Origin: Lactifluus volemus
Taxonomy: Eukaryota > Basidiomycota > Agaricomycetes > Russulales > Russulaceae
Direction of reading: 5' to 3'
DNA length: 64,000 bases
Assembly: GCA_022376515.1 (NCBI GenBank)
Contig: WTXI01000023.1
Span: forward strand, 248,001-312,000
The translations under genes were made by a program, and so were the position numbers. The notes under the pieces were generated by a model. The model worked only from the letters and a program-made list of their open reading frames with translations, was not told the origin of the DNA and did no database searches. Shown piece by piece: positions 45,358 to 57,337 of this stretch (its first letter is position 1; each line of letters begins with the position of its first letter).

Positions 45358-46725
45358 TTACGGTGCAGGTACATCTTGTGCAAATGTCGCTGCTACCAAC
45401 AAAGGAAAGACTAGCGTGGCATCCGCAAATACCTCGGAAATAACGTAAGCTAATAGGTAACTACGCAATAGACGTGGGGGGTCACACACCTTTACTGACT
45501 CGGAACCTATGCGGATCTTTCCCCACGAAACAGCTTCGTCTGGTCGTGCGCCAGAGTCGGAGCCGTCAAACTCTTGGCCCGTGTTCTACACCAAAGACCT
45601 TAAGTTTAGTAAACCGGAGGCGTTACAGCGGCGCGAGAGACGTACGATGTACACAGCGTAGTCAGCACCATTACGCTAGGCCCGCCCGCAGTCAAGAACT
45701 CTATCTATCCTCTCGGGGAGAAAGATGACGCGTACCATTAGCAATGCATTCGCGATCTGATGCTTGCAGACACCACCACCCAGAACGATCATGCCCGCTT
45801 TTATCGACTTGCGAGCGAGTTCATTCAGGGCTCGAATGTCGCCAACGATGTCCAAAACGAGACCGGGCGACCTGAACGAATGAAAGTAGATCATGTCTCC
45901 AATGGAACCATCCGTCAACGCAGGACAGAAAACGGGGATATCATTCTGTAGCAGTATCAGCAGAGAGCACAGAAGAGGCCGTTGTATTCACTTCACTTTA
46001 TATGCCCAGTAATATACAGATTCGTCGTTGTTGATTTCCTTCCCTAGCCGACGAATGAATGAGCTCGGCGTCCAAACATCGCCACTTTCTTTCTGTTCTG
46101 CAAGCATGGTATCTAATATGGGTAAGAGCCAGTCTTCGAACTTGCAGTAGTTCTCGTTAGGAACTATGAGGTTTCCGATGCGGTTCATGCCACGTCTACG
46201 CAACTCTGCGCCGTCGAGGGAAAAGTCGGCTAGATATGTCTTGCCCAGACACTTGATAAAGTCCTCCTCGATGCCGCCAGCGGTGGTCACGATGCACGCG
46301 ACGTGTTTGTGCTTCACAAGGTACAAAATGACCTCACGCAGTCCGGAAGATATGAGATTTGAGGTATAACCGAGAAAGATGGTGCAGCGTGTTCGAGCAC
46401 GAAACTCGGGGTCAGAACGTTCTTCAGTTTCATCTTCAGGGATCGGCTCATCCGAGAGACGCCAGCGACGCTAGAGAAGCCGGAAAACGTTTGAAATGAC
46501 ACGTCATGCGTTGATGCCAGCACGACTCACCATTTTATTGACAATGTCGATTGCTCTGCCGAGGCTATTTGCTTGGAAACCAATTCGTTCATAAGATCCG
46601 AGTAGAGTGTCCAGGGTTTGAGGTTCATCAAAGTTGGGACCCTGAACTGTAACTGCGTCATCTGATACAGGTTCTGAAGGTTTGAGGACGGCTGCAGAGG
46701 CATCTTGTGGTATTGAGGGAGACAT
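45358..46725 (-). CDS. DYS1: Deoxyhypusine synthase
   Basis: Exons on the minus strand are 46725-46531, 46470-45997, 45945-45736, 45675-45646, 45585-45490 and 45432-45358, giving 359 aa, close to the usual ~370. The enzyme uses NAD and spermidine to convert one lysine of the eIF5A precursor to deoxyhypusine. Diagnostic motifs are [39 protein letters not shown] and [10 protein letters not shown]; the active-site Lys is about residue 326. One exon is only 30 nt (10 codons, [10 protein letters not shown]). The gene shares a 151-bp divergent intergenic region with SEC7. All splice junctions are phase 0. Confidence 0.96.
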
Positions 46726-46876
46726 GAAATATATTTTTGGGAGCGCAAGCGGATGGAAAAGCGCCTAGCGCCCGTTAACGTTTACCTATCATCATCACGC
46801 TCAACCCCCGCCGCGTCACCCTCGCTCCCTCGACGGCTTCTTCGCACACAATTTGTAGAGCCTAGCGTCTCTGGCC
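46726..46876. promoter_or_regulatory. Bidirectional promoter region, deoxyhypusine synthase / SEC7
   Basis: Only 151 bp separate the two divergent start codons. An A/T-rich word (AAATATATTTTTGG) sits just upstream of the synthase start, and a CT-rich stretch (CTCGCTCCCTCGACGG) precedes SEC7. Both genes serve growth, translation and secretion, so shared control is plausible but inferred. Confidence 0.5.
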
Positions 46877-49800
46877 ATGGATAGCGATCACCCGTCTTCC
46901 TTGGCTCAACAAGTACATGAAAATATTGTCGAACAAGAGATACCGCCTACCCATCACGATAGCCCAAAAACAAATGGCCACGCTGACACGAACTTGAAGA
47001 AGATATCAAAGGACTTGAAACAGGGTTCCATGAAAATTGAATCCAGTCCTGAGGGAGGAGAGGAAAAGGTAGAGGAAGAAGGCTTGACTGATGGCGATGA
47101 TGGTCTACAGGACGTACCGTTGAACCATGAGAGGCTCAACGTGAGTTTTCCCTCACCATATCCCACATTCATCTGAACATTATGAGGCCCAGGGAGACAC
47201 CCAGACTGCTGATCCTGTAAATGAACACCCAGCGCCGGTCCCCACCGATCATGTCTCGAACGACGAATCAACCGGACAAGAGCCAGAACCTGTCTTCTCT
47301 ACTACAGCACTCAACGTGAGTGCTCCTTACTTCTTCCCATGCTTTAAATTTATTTTTGAACTTGCAGGTTGTCCAGCCCGAGCCAAGACCACTCTCCCTT
47401 CCTGACCTTCCGCCTTCTCCCGCTTCGCCGCCACCGCCACCCGAAAAGGCATCATCAGTTCCTACCGAGTCTTCTACCTTACGCAGGGGAAGTCTACCAC
47501 ACCTTCAGCACAATGGCGCCCACGGTACAGCGTCTCCATCCATGTCTACGTATTCCCTGCCCTCCGCATCGTCCCCGATTGGAACTCTGCATCGACGGTC
47601 ACTCACTATCCCAAGGGGGAATCCCGTTTCTTCAGTGCTTATCACATCTGCGCTCGAGACAATTGCAGCGTCCCGTGAGGCTAAAAAGTCGACACCTCTC
47701 CGCGAGACAACACAAAGGGCTATCGAGTTGGTTCGGGCCGATCGGGCGGGAGATTCGCCTCGTGAAATATTCGAGCCGTTGCGCCTTGCGTGTGAGACGC
47801 GCACCGAGAAATTGATGATCGCCTCATTGGACTGTATTACCAAGCTCATCTCACATTCGTTCTTCGTCGACGATTCTTCTCCACATCTCGCCTCGCTACC
47901 ATCGCCTCCTCCGTCACCAGGACCTGGCCGTCGTGACTCTCATTCAAGCTTACCCGAGCCTTCCCTCGTCGATCTTGTCGCACATACCATCACGTCTTGT
48001 CATACCGAGACTTCCGCGGATGCTGTCTCGCTGCAAGTTGTCAGAGCATTACTCGCCCTTGTGCTTTCGTCGACTATTTTGGTTCATCAGAGCTCACTTC
48101 TCAAGGCGGTGCGAACCGTGTACAATGTCTTTCTCATGAGCAACGATGCCGTCAATCAGACAGTCGCTCAGGGCAGCTTAACGCAGATGGTAAATCACGT
48201 CTTTACGCGCTGCAAGACTGTGGAGGCGTTTGAAAGTACGGACCGTGAGAGCGTCGGAGACAGTGGGACGTCATCAAGACGCGGCTCGGTCGCACCCTCG
48301 ACGCCAGATTCCGTCCCTGCGACCTCGCTGCCTGTGGAAGACCATACCTCTGAAGGGTTAGCAGAGGAAGCCCCGACTGTCTCTGTGCAAGACAATGAAC
48401 CGACATCTAAAGACCCGGAAACACCGCCTACGCACCTGTGAGTAGCGTACTTTGCACGTTGGTATCGGTTATAAACTTGGTTCTAGGGACTCTCCCGAGC
48501 ACGAGGAATCACAGATCATGAACGGGACTGGCAACCATCGGTCCTTGACGACGAAAGATTTGTTCCTCAAAGATGCCTTTTTAGTATTCCGTGCGATGTG
48601 TAAGCTGACCATGAAACCGCTGAACGCGGAGAGGTTCGCAGTCGATATCCTCCCTTTTTTCGTTACTTTAATTGATCGGCTATTTTCAGCGAACGCGACT
48701 TGAAGTCACACGGGATGCGATCCAAGCTGCTCTCGTTGCATATAGTATTAATCATCCTGAGCTCGCACATGGACATCTTTGCCTCTCCAACCTCGATGAT
48801 CTATTCTTCTACTTCTCACGAAGCAACTTCTTTCATCCAAATGGCGAATCAATACCTCTGTTTGTGTCTCAGTCGAAACGCGGTCAGCCCAGTCCCGCAA
48901 GTCTTCGAGATAAGCGTCGAGATATTCTGGCGTGCCTTGTCAGGTCTCCGAGCTAAACTAAAAAAGGAAATAGAAGTACTCTTCCACGAGATCTTCTTGC
49001 CAATTCTGGAAATGAAGACCTCGACGCTGAAACAAAAGTCTGCGATCCTATCGATGATTTCAAGACTTTGTCAGGATCCCCAAGCGTTGGTCGACATTTA
49101 TATTAATTATGATTGTGACAGTGAGGCCGCAGATAACATTTACGAGCAGTGAGTCGACATTCCTCTCTCTAAACAAAAAAGTTCTGACCGGACTATTCCA
49201 GCCTGGTTAACGTCATCACGAAACTCAGTAGTATGTCACAACCGAGCCAGAAGAATACGGAAACCGCTTCCAACGTTCAATCACCAACCACCAAGCCACA
49301 GAATGTGAATCTTGCGCCCTCTCTCAGTACTTCTGCCCTTGGTGGTCCAAATACTCAGGACCCGACCGGACCCGGCCTGTCTGAGGCGCACCTTCGTCGA
49401 CAAGGTCTCGAATGTCTCGCTGCCGTGCTGCGCTCGCTGGTCGCGTGGGGCACTGGGAAGAGTACAGTCCAAGACGATCTTAGCCAAAGTGCGATCACTC
49501 CAGATGCGTCTGCATCCCATGACCGGCTTCCGCTCCCGGACATCGCGAGGGGTTCGACGCCCGATAATGCCACCGATGACCCGAGCAGGTTTGAGAGCGC
49601 GAAGCAGAAAAAGACAACGTTGATGGAGGGAATCAAGCGATTCAACGAGAAGCCAAAGAAGGTCCGTAGTGTTGCTTTGACGTTGAAATTTTTTGACCTT
49701 ATTTCTTGATAAAGGGCGTACAATTCCTCGTCGATGCGGGCTTTATCCCAACCTCGGCACCCCACGATGTGGCCAAGTTCCTGCACGATGCGGATGGACT

Positions 49801-52800
49801 GAGCAAGGCCATGATCGGCGAGTATCTTGGCGAGGGGTGCGTCATTCCCACTATTTCCTATTTTCTGTCCTCATTTCTCGTCAGGGATGAGGTCAACATT
49901 GCGACTATGCATGCCTTTGTTGACATGATCGACCTTCGGAATACTCGGTTTGTCGATGCTCTTCGCATGTTCTTGCAGGCGTTCCGTCTCCCCGGTGAGG
50001 CACAGAAGATCGATCGATATATGCTCAAGTTTGCTGAGAGATATATTGAGGGCAACACGCAGACCCCATTTGCCAACGCTGGTGAGCGTGCTTGTCCATC
50101 TTTGGCTGACTGACTTGGTAACGACGACTGAGCAGACGCTGCCTATGTGCTGTCCTACTCAACGATCATGCTGAACACGGATGCGCATAATCCGCAAGTT
50201 AAGAACCGGATGACGAAGAATGACTTTATGAAGAACAACCGTGGAATCAACGACGGTGCCAATCTTCCAGAGGAGTTACTGTCCGACATTTTTGATGATA
50301 TCGTGAACAATGAGATCCGTATGAAAGACGAGGTCGACGCCGCCCTCGGGCAGGTCCCCTCTGCAGGGCCCGGTATTGCTGGTGCGCTGGTTACTGTTGG
50401 GCGAGACCTCCAGCGAGAGGCGTATATGCTACAATCAAATGGCATGACAAACAAGACCGAGGTGAGTTGCACTTTGTTATTAACACGCCAATTATTTTAC
50501 ACACGTACACAGGCTCTTTTCAAAACTCTAATGCGTTCCCAACGCAAGGGTTCGAGAATGAGTGACCAGTTTTACAGCGCATCCCACTTTGTCCACGTTC
50601 GCCCAATGTTTGAGGTAGCCTGGATACCCGTGCTGGCCGGCATCTCCGGGCCGCTGCAACAAACGGACGACATGGAGGTTGTTGAGCTGTGCCTGGATGG
50701 ATTCAAGAACGCGATCCGCATCGTGTGCTTCTTTGACCTCGAGCTCGAGCGCAACGCATTCGTGACGACCCTAGCTAAATTTACGTTCCTCAACAATCTC
50801 GGCGAGATGAAGGCAAAGAATATGGAAGCTATCAAGGCCCTGTTGGACGTCGCGGTCACCGAGGGCAACAATCTCAAGGGATCGTGGCATGAAGTCTTGT
50901 CGTGTGTCAGCCAGTTGGAACATATGCAACTAATCAGCAGCGGCATCGATGTTCCAGATAGCCGGAAGGGGTGCGATGACAGTTCGTTCTGTTCTGATGC
51001 TCGTCGTCTTACGCCTACTCTAGGAGAATGCGTAAACTTCCCAATGAAGAGCTGGCAAATGAGAGTCGCTCGACCCACATTACCGTTGCCGCTGACATGG
51101 TCTTTTCACTCAGCCACTATTTATCAGGGGTATGTCTAGAATCGATGCGCCTCAGGTTCTGCTACTGACGTTCTGACAGACCGCCATCGTCGACTTTGTT
51201 CAAGCCTTGTGTGACGTGTCATGGGAAGAGATCCAGTCCTCTGGTCTTTCTCAGCATCCCCGGTTATTCAGTTTGCAAAAGCTTGTTGAGATTTCGTATT
51301 ACAATATGGGGCGCATCCGTCTAGAATGGTCAAACCTGTGGGACATCCTAGGGGAGCATTTTAACCAGGTTTGGACTGTTTTTGAATTCCTGCGTTTTAC
51401 CGTGCCAACCATATTATTGTAGGTATGTTGCCATAGTAATCCCCACGTGGGTTTCTTTGCCCTCGACTCGTTGCGACAACTTGCCATGCGGTTCCTCGAA
51501 AAGGAGGAGTTGCCTCATTTCAAATTCCAGAAGGATTTCTTGAGACCTTTCGAGTACACGATGACACACAATGCCAATCCAGAAATCCGGGACATGGTGA
51601 CCTCTTCAGACTACATGTGTACGCCAAACCCATCTGACTCTTTCTACCACAGGTACTGCAGTGCCTGCAGCAGATGATCCAGGCTCGCGTTCAGAACATG
51701 CGCTCCGGTTGGCGGACAATGTTCGGCGTATTCTCGGCGGCGTCTAAAGTATTGACTGGCACGTCGAGCTTTTACTCCGCTTTGTCGCGGCCTCGCCTCA
51801 CACACTCTTTGTTGTCTACAGAACGGATAACGAGCTCTGCGTTTGAGATTGTCACTCGACTGAACAAGGAACACTTTGCCGCCGTCGTCCGATACGGCGC
51901 CTTTGCCGACTTGACGGTTTGCATCACCGACTTTTGTAAAGTTAGCAAATACCAGAAGATCAGTCTCCTTGCGATTGCCATGCTTCGAGGCGTCATTCCC
52001 GTTATGCTCAACACACCAGAATGTGGTCTTACTGCTTCTGGCCCACAAAACAGCGGTAGTGAGGATCCGATGATCAGGTACTGGTTCCCGGTCCTGTTTG
52101 GCTTCTATGATATCATTATGAATGGAGAGGACCTCGAAGTACGACGTCTGTGAGCATAAATACAAAAGTGCCCTTACCCCCTTTCCATCTCACCCGTTTG
52201 TAGCGCGTTGGATTCTCTCTTCAATACCCTCAAGAAGCACGGGTCGTCATTCCCTGTCGATTTTTGGGATACAGTCTGCCAGGAGCTCCTATTCCCCATC
52301 TTCGCGGTCCTCAGGTCGAGCCAGGACGTCTCGAGGTTCAGCACGCAAGAGGACATGAGTGTCTGGCTATCCACGACTATGATACAGGCTCTCCGGGATC
52401 TGATTGACCTGTACACGTTTTACTTTGAGATCTTGGAGAGATTCTTGGACGGTCTCTTGGACCTTTTGTGCGTCTGCATCTGTCAAGGTACGCCTTCTTT
52501 GCCTTTATTTCGAGATTTTCAGATGCTGATCGTTCGTTCTTTGCAGAGAATGATACCCTCGCGCGGATAGGTACATCGTGTCTTCAACAGTTGCTGGAGA
52601 ATAATGTCAAGAAACTGAGCGTTGCGCGGTGGGAGCGCGTGGCGACTACTTTTGTCAAACTCTTCCGCACCACTACACCCCATCAATTGTTCGATGAGAA
52701 CCTTCGAGTCGAGATCGACAGTAGTACCCCGGAGCCTCAGGACGCCAATGGTAGGTCATCATTGTCTGTAGTGGGCAGTACGCTCATATAGCAAGTATTA

Positions 52801-53675
52801 GAGGGTGATGGTCAAGCGATTATCCCCGCACCTTTGTCACCGAGTAATAATGAGAACCACAAGAGCTCTCCCAAGACAACGCTGAATGATCGCCGGCGCA
52901 TCTTCAAGCAAATCATTGTCAAATGTGTTCTCCAGCTCCTGCTTATCGAAACGACTAACGACCTCTTACGGAATGACGAAGTGTACCGCACGATACCTCC
53001 AGAACATCTCTTGCGATTGATGGGCGTGCTTGACCATAGCTATCAGTTTGCACGGATGTTCAACGAAGATAAGGAGCTCCGAACTGGACTTTGGAAAGTT
53101 GGTAAGTTAATAGATAGAGCGTTACGCGTGCAAGGCTAACGTAACGGTACTAGGGTTCATGAAACACCTTCCGAACCTGTTGAAGCAAGAATCCAGTAGT
53201 GCCGCGACCTTAGTACATATCCTCCTGCGAATGTATTATGATGTCCGGCCAGAGCACCAGATCGCCCGACCACAGGTCGCAGAGAGATTACTTCCGTACG
53301 TTTCGCCTGTTGTCTCTTTCCTATCGTTTTCCTGATGGGTTGTTACGTTAAGGCTCGGTTTGGGCGTCTTGCAGGATTATACAAAGCTCAAGGCTGATAC
53401 CCAGGCTAAAAATATAGCCGCGTGGACACCCGTGGTCGCAGAGATCTTGCACGGATTCTGCAAGTTTGACGATAAAGCCGTATGTCACTTACCTTTGTCC
53501 CGAAATCACCCCAAACTGATTACCGTTACTTTGACAGTTTGCTCGATACCTTCCCGCAATTTACCCCCTCGCGACTGAGTTGTTAGCCCGGGACAGTTCA
53601 CAAGATATCCGAGATGGACTGAGAGAATATTTCGTCCGCGTTGGCTATGCCCAGGGCATCATTGAGCCGTCATGA
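46877..53675 (+). CDS. SEC7: Sec7/BIG-type Arf guanine nucleotide exchange factor
   Basis: Twenty exons join in frame to 1928 aa: 46877-47140, 47193-47315, 47368-48437, 48487-48633, 48690-49148, 49202-49661, 49715-49836, 49885-50081, 50136-50461, 50513-50970, 51024-51129, 51180-51368, 51423-51596, 51653-52149, 52204-52487, 52547-52750, 52802-53101, 53154-53295, 53353-53479, 53538-53675. It activates Arf GTPases at the trans-Golgi. The N-terminus is acidic and Pro-rich, followed by DCB and HUS regions with the HUS box N-Y-D-C-D (about residue 675). The catalytic Sec7 domain spans about residues 825-1013; the glutamic finger is Glu about 920 in R-L-P-G-E-A-Q (codon 49997-49999). HDS regions follow, including F-S-L-S-H-Y-L-S-G and L-E-W-S-N-L-W. 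Length is near that of yeast Sec7 (about 2000 aa). Confidence 0.96.
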
Positions 53676-53994
53676 CATACTCGGTCTGGTGGTCCTCTCA
53701 TCACATATGTCTCACCTTTTATCGTCATTAACTTAATTCTTGTTTTTTCAAAAAAACCTTTTTTTCATGTATTTTTCTCCGCGGTTTTTCGTGACTTGAT
53801 TCTAAGTAAGTTACGATAAATTTATAACGCGATGTGATGCTAGAGTCATGTGACTAGGTCCCACCTGCACATGGGTGGATGTGAATTCAGGGGTTAGGGG
53901 TCGATGTCTTCTCTCTAAAAAGGTTCGGTCAACCTCTGCCCGTACAACACACTTCGCAAATATCCCCCTCGTCGGATAAACCCGACTAGCCTAG
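53676..53994. other. Intergenic, SEC7 3' end and next promoter
   Basis: Contains T-rich likely 3' UTR sequence and a CT-rich leader before 53995. No gene seen. Confidence 0.5.
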
Positions 53995-55863
53995 ATGGCC
54001 AACCATCCATCACTTCATCTCGTCCCCGTCACACCCAGCTCCAACCCTGAGGACTCTTCATCAGTATCCACTCAACCCTGTGTCCAAGTTAATCTTTCAC
54101 TCGAATGGGGAGAGGAGGATCGTCATCCCAACTTGAATAACTCGAACGATGATGATGATGATATCGATAACCTGGGCAGACTACTCTTTGAAGGTGCTTC
54201 TTTGAACCATTCACGGCCACCATCCGAGGCCTCCCAGTCGTCACCACATCCCGGGTCTGCATCCGGGTTTGTCAGTGACGCAGACAAGAGTAATAGTAGT
54301 AGTAGCACCACAACGTCCGAGTCGCCGACACCAATTGTCACAGCGAATGAGGCTTATGCTCATGCCCTAAAAATGGAATTAGCACTTCAAGCTGCGCTCG
54401 CCATCAGTGACGAGTACGTCTTGCAGGTGGGCTTTTTCAGGGATGCGACGCTCGATGGCGTACTCTTTGAGATGATATATCTCTCCATCAATGGTGAATT
54501 TCCCACCCTCGATGACGAAGTTGTACGTGCAGCGTTGGGGCCCATCTTTGCGCCGTTTCCTGCTGCGGTGCGCACCAGAGAACGCGTCTGCTACGTCCCC
54601 GTCGACTATCCCGAACATCGGCTCCGTCTCCTGTCTTCACTTGTAGGTTTCGAAGTGAAGACGGCAAACCACCGTACAAGTACAGGTGCAGCAGGCGAAG
54701 GAACCTTCGGTTGCGACATGAATGGCAATGGCGATCGTCACGGAAAAGGAAAGTCGGCGAGGAAGGACCCAGCAGGGGGAAAGGAGCCGTGTGACAACCA
54801 TGATGATTGTGAAAGCGATAATCCAGGAAAACCCGTTAAAGGCAAGACCTCTTGCAGGTCTGTTGAATTCAAATCGACGCTGGGGATTAAACTTGGAGGA
54901 AAAGACACTTTGCTGCATCACAACGCGTGCAAACGCCGTTATCACGGTAAGCTCATCGAATAGTAACGGAGAGATTTCACGAATTCACCCCGTTCGCACG
55001 ACGCACAGGTTGGTGGCAGAGTCACTGATTTCCGGTGGCCAGGTCCGAAGGTTGGCGTTGACACCACTGCAGTTGCCATATCCTGCAAGAACCAGCAGCA
55101 GGTTGGCCAACAACAACCAGGATACACGTTTTCACTATCTGATGTACGACTCGCCGGATGTTCAACCCGGGACGTTATAATGTCACGGCCTGAGCCGCAG
55201 TCTCTCCAAGTCGATATCAACTTTGATCGTGAGGACGGCGACACGAAGGACTCGGATGGCACGCCGACGATGGGCCCGGGCGACAAAAAAAAGGTTGCAG
55301 AACGCTGGGATATATCAGTCCACGATTTGATTCCTCGCTGTACGGCCCACCTACTGGATGAACGCTACTCAGACGTTGATGGACAAAGCTGGAAGTACGT
55401 TTTCAACAAGGAAGATTCTGAGGTTGAAAACATCAACGATATCGCAATCACGGATTCGTTTGCGCCATCGGGGACGTTCGTTATGGATAAATGGGCGCCG
55501 ATGAAAGTGGAGATCAGGGTGTTATCGTTCTGGGAGATTGATCCTCTGTCAGTTGATCACTGGGATACCCTCTTCCGAGTCAAGAACGAGCAGGAGCAGC
55601 AGGAGCAGCCTGAGCAACTAGCTGAACAGGTTCCAGTGTTTGTCAACTTTATCTGTGGGGCATCCACCGTCATCAACCTGCAGAAGGTCACAGATGAGGG
55701 GATGATTGTGTTTGAGGACAACGCTAAAGCAGAATTTTCTGAAGATCTCCAGTGTCTCCAAACTATCGAGCGGTTTGAATATAAGGATTTGCAAGTGCCA
55801 ATGCCTACTGCGATCATGGGGAGAGTATCACCAAGTAGGGCTCACCTCGTGATACCATCATGA
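53995..55863 (+). CDS. Uncharacterised acidic protein, probably one two-exon gene
   Basis: The first exon (53995 to about 54946) is open for 317 codons. It has an Asp-run (D-D-D-D-D-I-D) and Ser-rich N-terminus, then a folded-looking middle (residues about 120-220) and a Cys/Lys/Gly-rich stretch ending C-K-R-R-Y-H at a canonical GTAAGC donor. A second open frame runs from about 55009 to 55863 and has protein-like content well before its first ATG (V-T-D-F-R-W-P-G-P-K and later F-S-L-S-D-V-R-L-A-G). The obvious acceptor CAG at 55008 does not keep frame, whereas GAG at 55021 does, so the exact junction is unsure. The alternative is two genes, 53995-54963 (322 aa) and 55180-55863 (227 aa). Family not recognised. 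Confidence 0.6.
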
Positions 55864-56356
55864 TAGAAAAAAGTGAGATTTTACTGTAAGCAAGAGGGGC
55901 GACTTGAAACCCCACATTCGCAGGTACCTCTCTTCATCGCCACGCTGCACACTGTTACCTCTCACATCGTTGGATACCTTCCTTTTACTCCGTAGATGTT
56001 TCCAGTGTCCTTTATCTTTTCAAAGGCTTCCGTAAACACTTTAGCACTCTAGACCTCCAGTGATTCAAACTTTGTGTCCTATAATCAAGATACGTTTTCA
56101 GTCATATAATAGTATCTTCCTGGCATCTTTAGCCTTTCAGCACGACCTAGACTTACCGCTCTCAATAAAGGTCTAATAGACAATGTCGTTCCCCCAAAAG
56201 TGTTGCCGTCGTGTGCCGTCGTGTCCGAGTCCATGACGCCGGACTCGGAAAACGTCCGTGAAAATGCCGACAATACGCAGATTGACGAGTGAGTCACGAT
56301 GGCGTTCAAGCGCAAGTAAGTAAGTGTGAGATAATAAAGTAAGTTATGCCTGATGT
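55864..56356. other. Intergenic
   Basis: 3' flank of the previous gene up to the retroelement target repeat; no gene seen. Confidence 0.5.
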
Positions 56357-56696
56357 AACAAGCAAAGCACGGGGGACCTTGAACCCGAACCACCACCATG
56401 GTCCGGTTACCCTATGCCTCGGCATAGGCAAGGTTGAGGGAAGCAGACAAGCCTACTCTCGGTGACACAAACCGCCCCCTAGGAGATGACCCCTCCAGAG
56501 CACGTAGACCCCACAGACCACCTCAGACCCAGAGGCCCAGGGAGACCCAACCCTGACGACACCCAGTCCACCGGACTAACTTCGAACAACACACCTAGCA
56601 TAAATGACGCTCGACTACCATGTAACACTCCTAGAGAAACAATAAAATATACCATGAACCCCCTGTTCACCCCCCACCGCTGAGCATAACCCATGG

Positions 56697-57329
56697 ATGA
56701 ACAACCCCCCACCTCCCCCCCCCCGAAAGAAATTTTCCAACCGCTTGACCCTGAGGTACACTAACCGAATCAGTAACAACCCGCACCCCCCTGACCCCCC
56801 TCAGCACCGCAAGAGCCCACCAGCGACCATCCACACACCCACCACTATGGATGACACCATGGAAGACACCAACTCCATCACCCCCTCCCTAGACCCACTC
56901 CAGAAAAGAAAAAGGGCCTTGTCTGACACCCACTCGGAACAAACCCCGAAACGATCGAACGAGAGCACCCCCCCCACCCCCACACCCCTATACTATCCAC
57001 ACAACGCGCTTCCTCAGAGAACCTGGGAGCCTCTCCCCCCCACTCCCCCCTCCCCTTGCCTAGAAGCAGTGCAAAGGAAAAAGACCCCAAGCAATGAAAC
57101 CCAACTCCCTGAACTAACACCCGACCACCACCAAAAAACGCCAACGGTCAGAAATGAACCCACCATACCCAAAGTCGACCAGAACCCCGAGCCCCACCCC
57201 CCAAAGGCGGCGGAAAGCCCAGCTGACCCAAGGAACGACGAAATGCTTGACCGCCTCGCAGCAGTCACCGGAAGCGGCTCAACCCTCTCCAAAGAGACAA
57301 GGAAAACACACCGAGAGACAAATACCTAG
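56697..57329 (+). CDS. Retroelement gag-like protein, N-terminal frame
   Basis: A 210-aa frame, extremely Pro/Thr/Asn-rich and basic, typical of the disordered N-terminus of LINE ORF1/gag proteins. It ends at TAG 57327-57329, while the downstream frame (57338 on) is already open upstream of its first ATG: around 57310-57337 it reads D-K-Y-L-D-T-K-M-P-E-I. A shift of frame near 57310 would fuse the two. I infer one original gag broken by an indel or joined by frameshifting. Confidence 0.6.
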   Translation: MNNPPPPPPRKKFSNRLTLRYTNRISNNPHPPDPPQHRKSPPATIHTPTTMDDTMEDTNSITPSLDPLQKRKRALSDTHSEQTPKRSNESTPPTPTPLYYPHNALPQRTWEPLPPTPPSPCLEAVQRKKTPSNETQLPELTPDHHQKTPTVRNEPTIPKVDQNPEPHPPKAAESPADPRNDEMLDRLAAVTGSGSTLSKETRKTHRETNT

Positions 57330-57337
57330 ACACCAAG

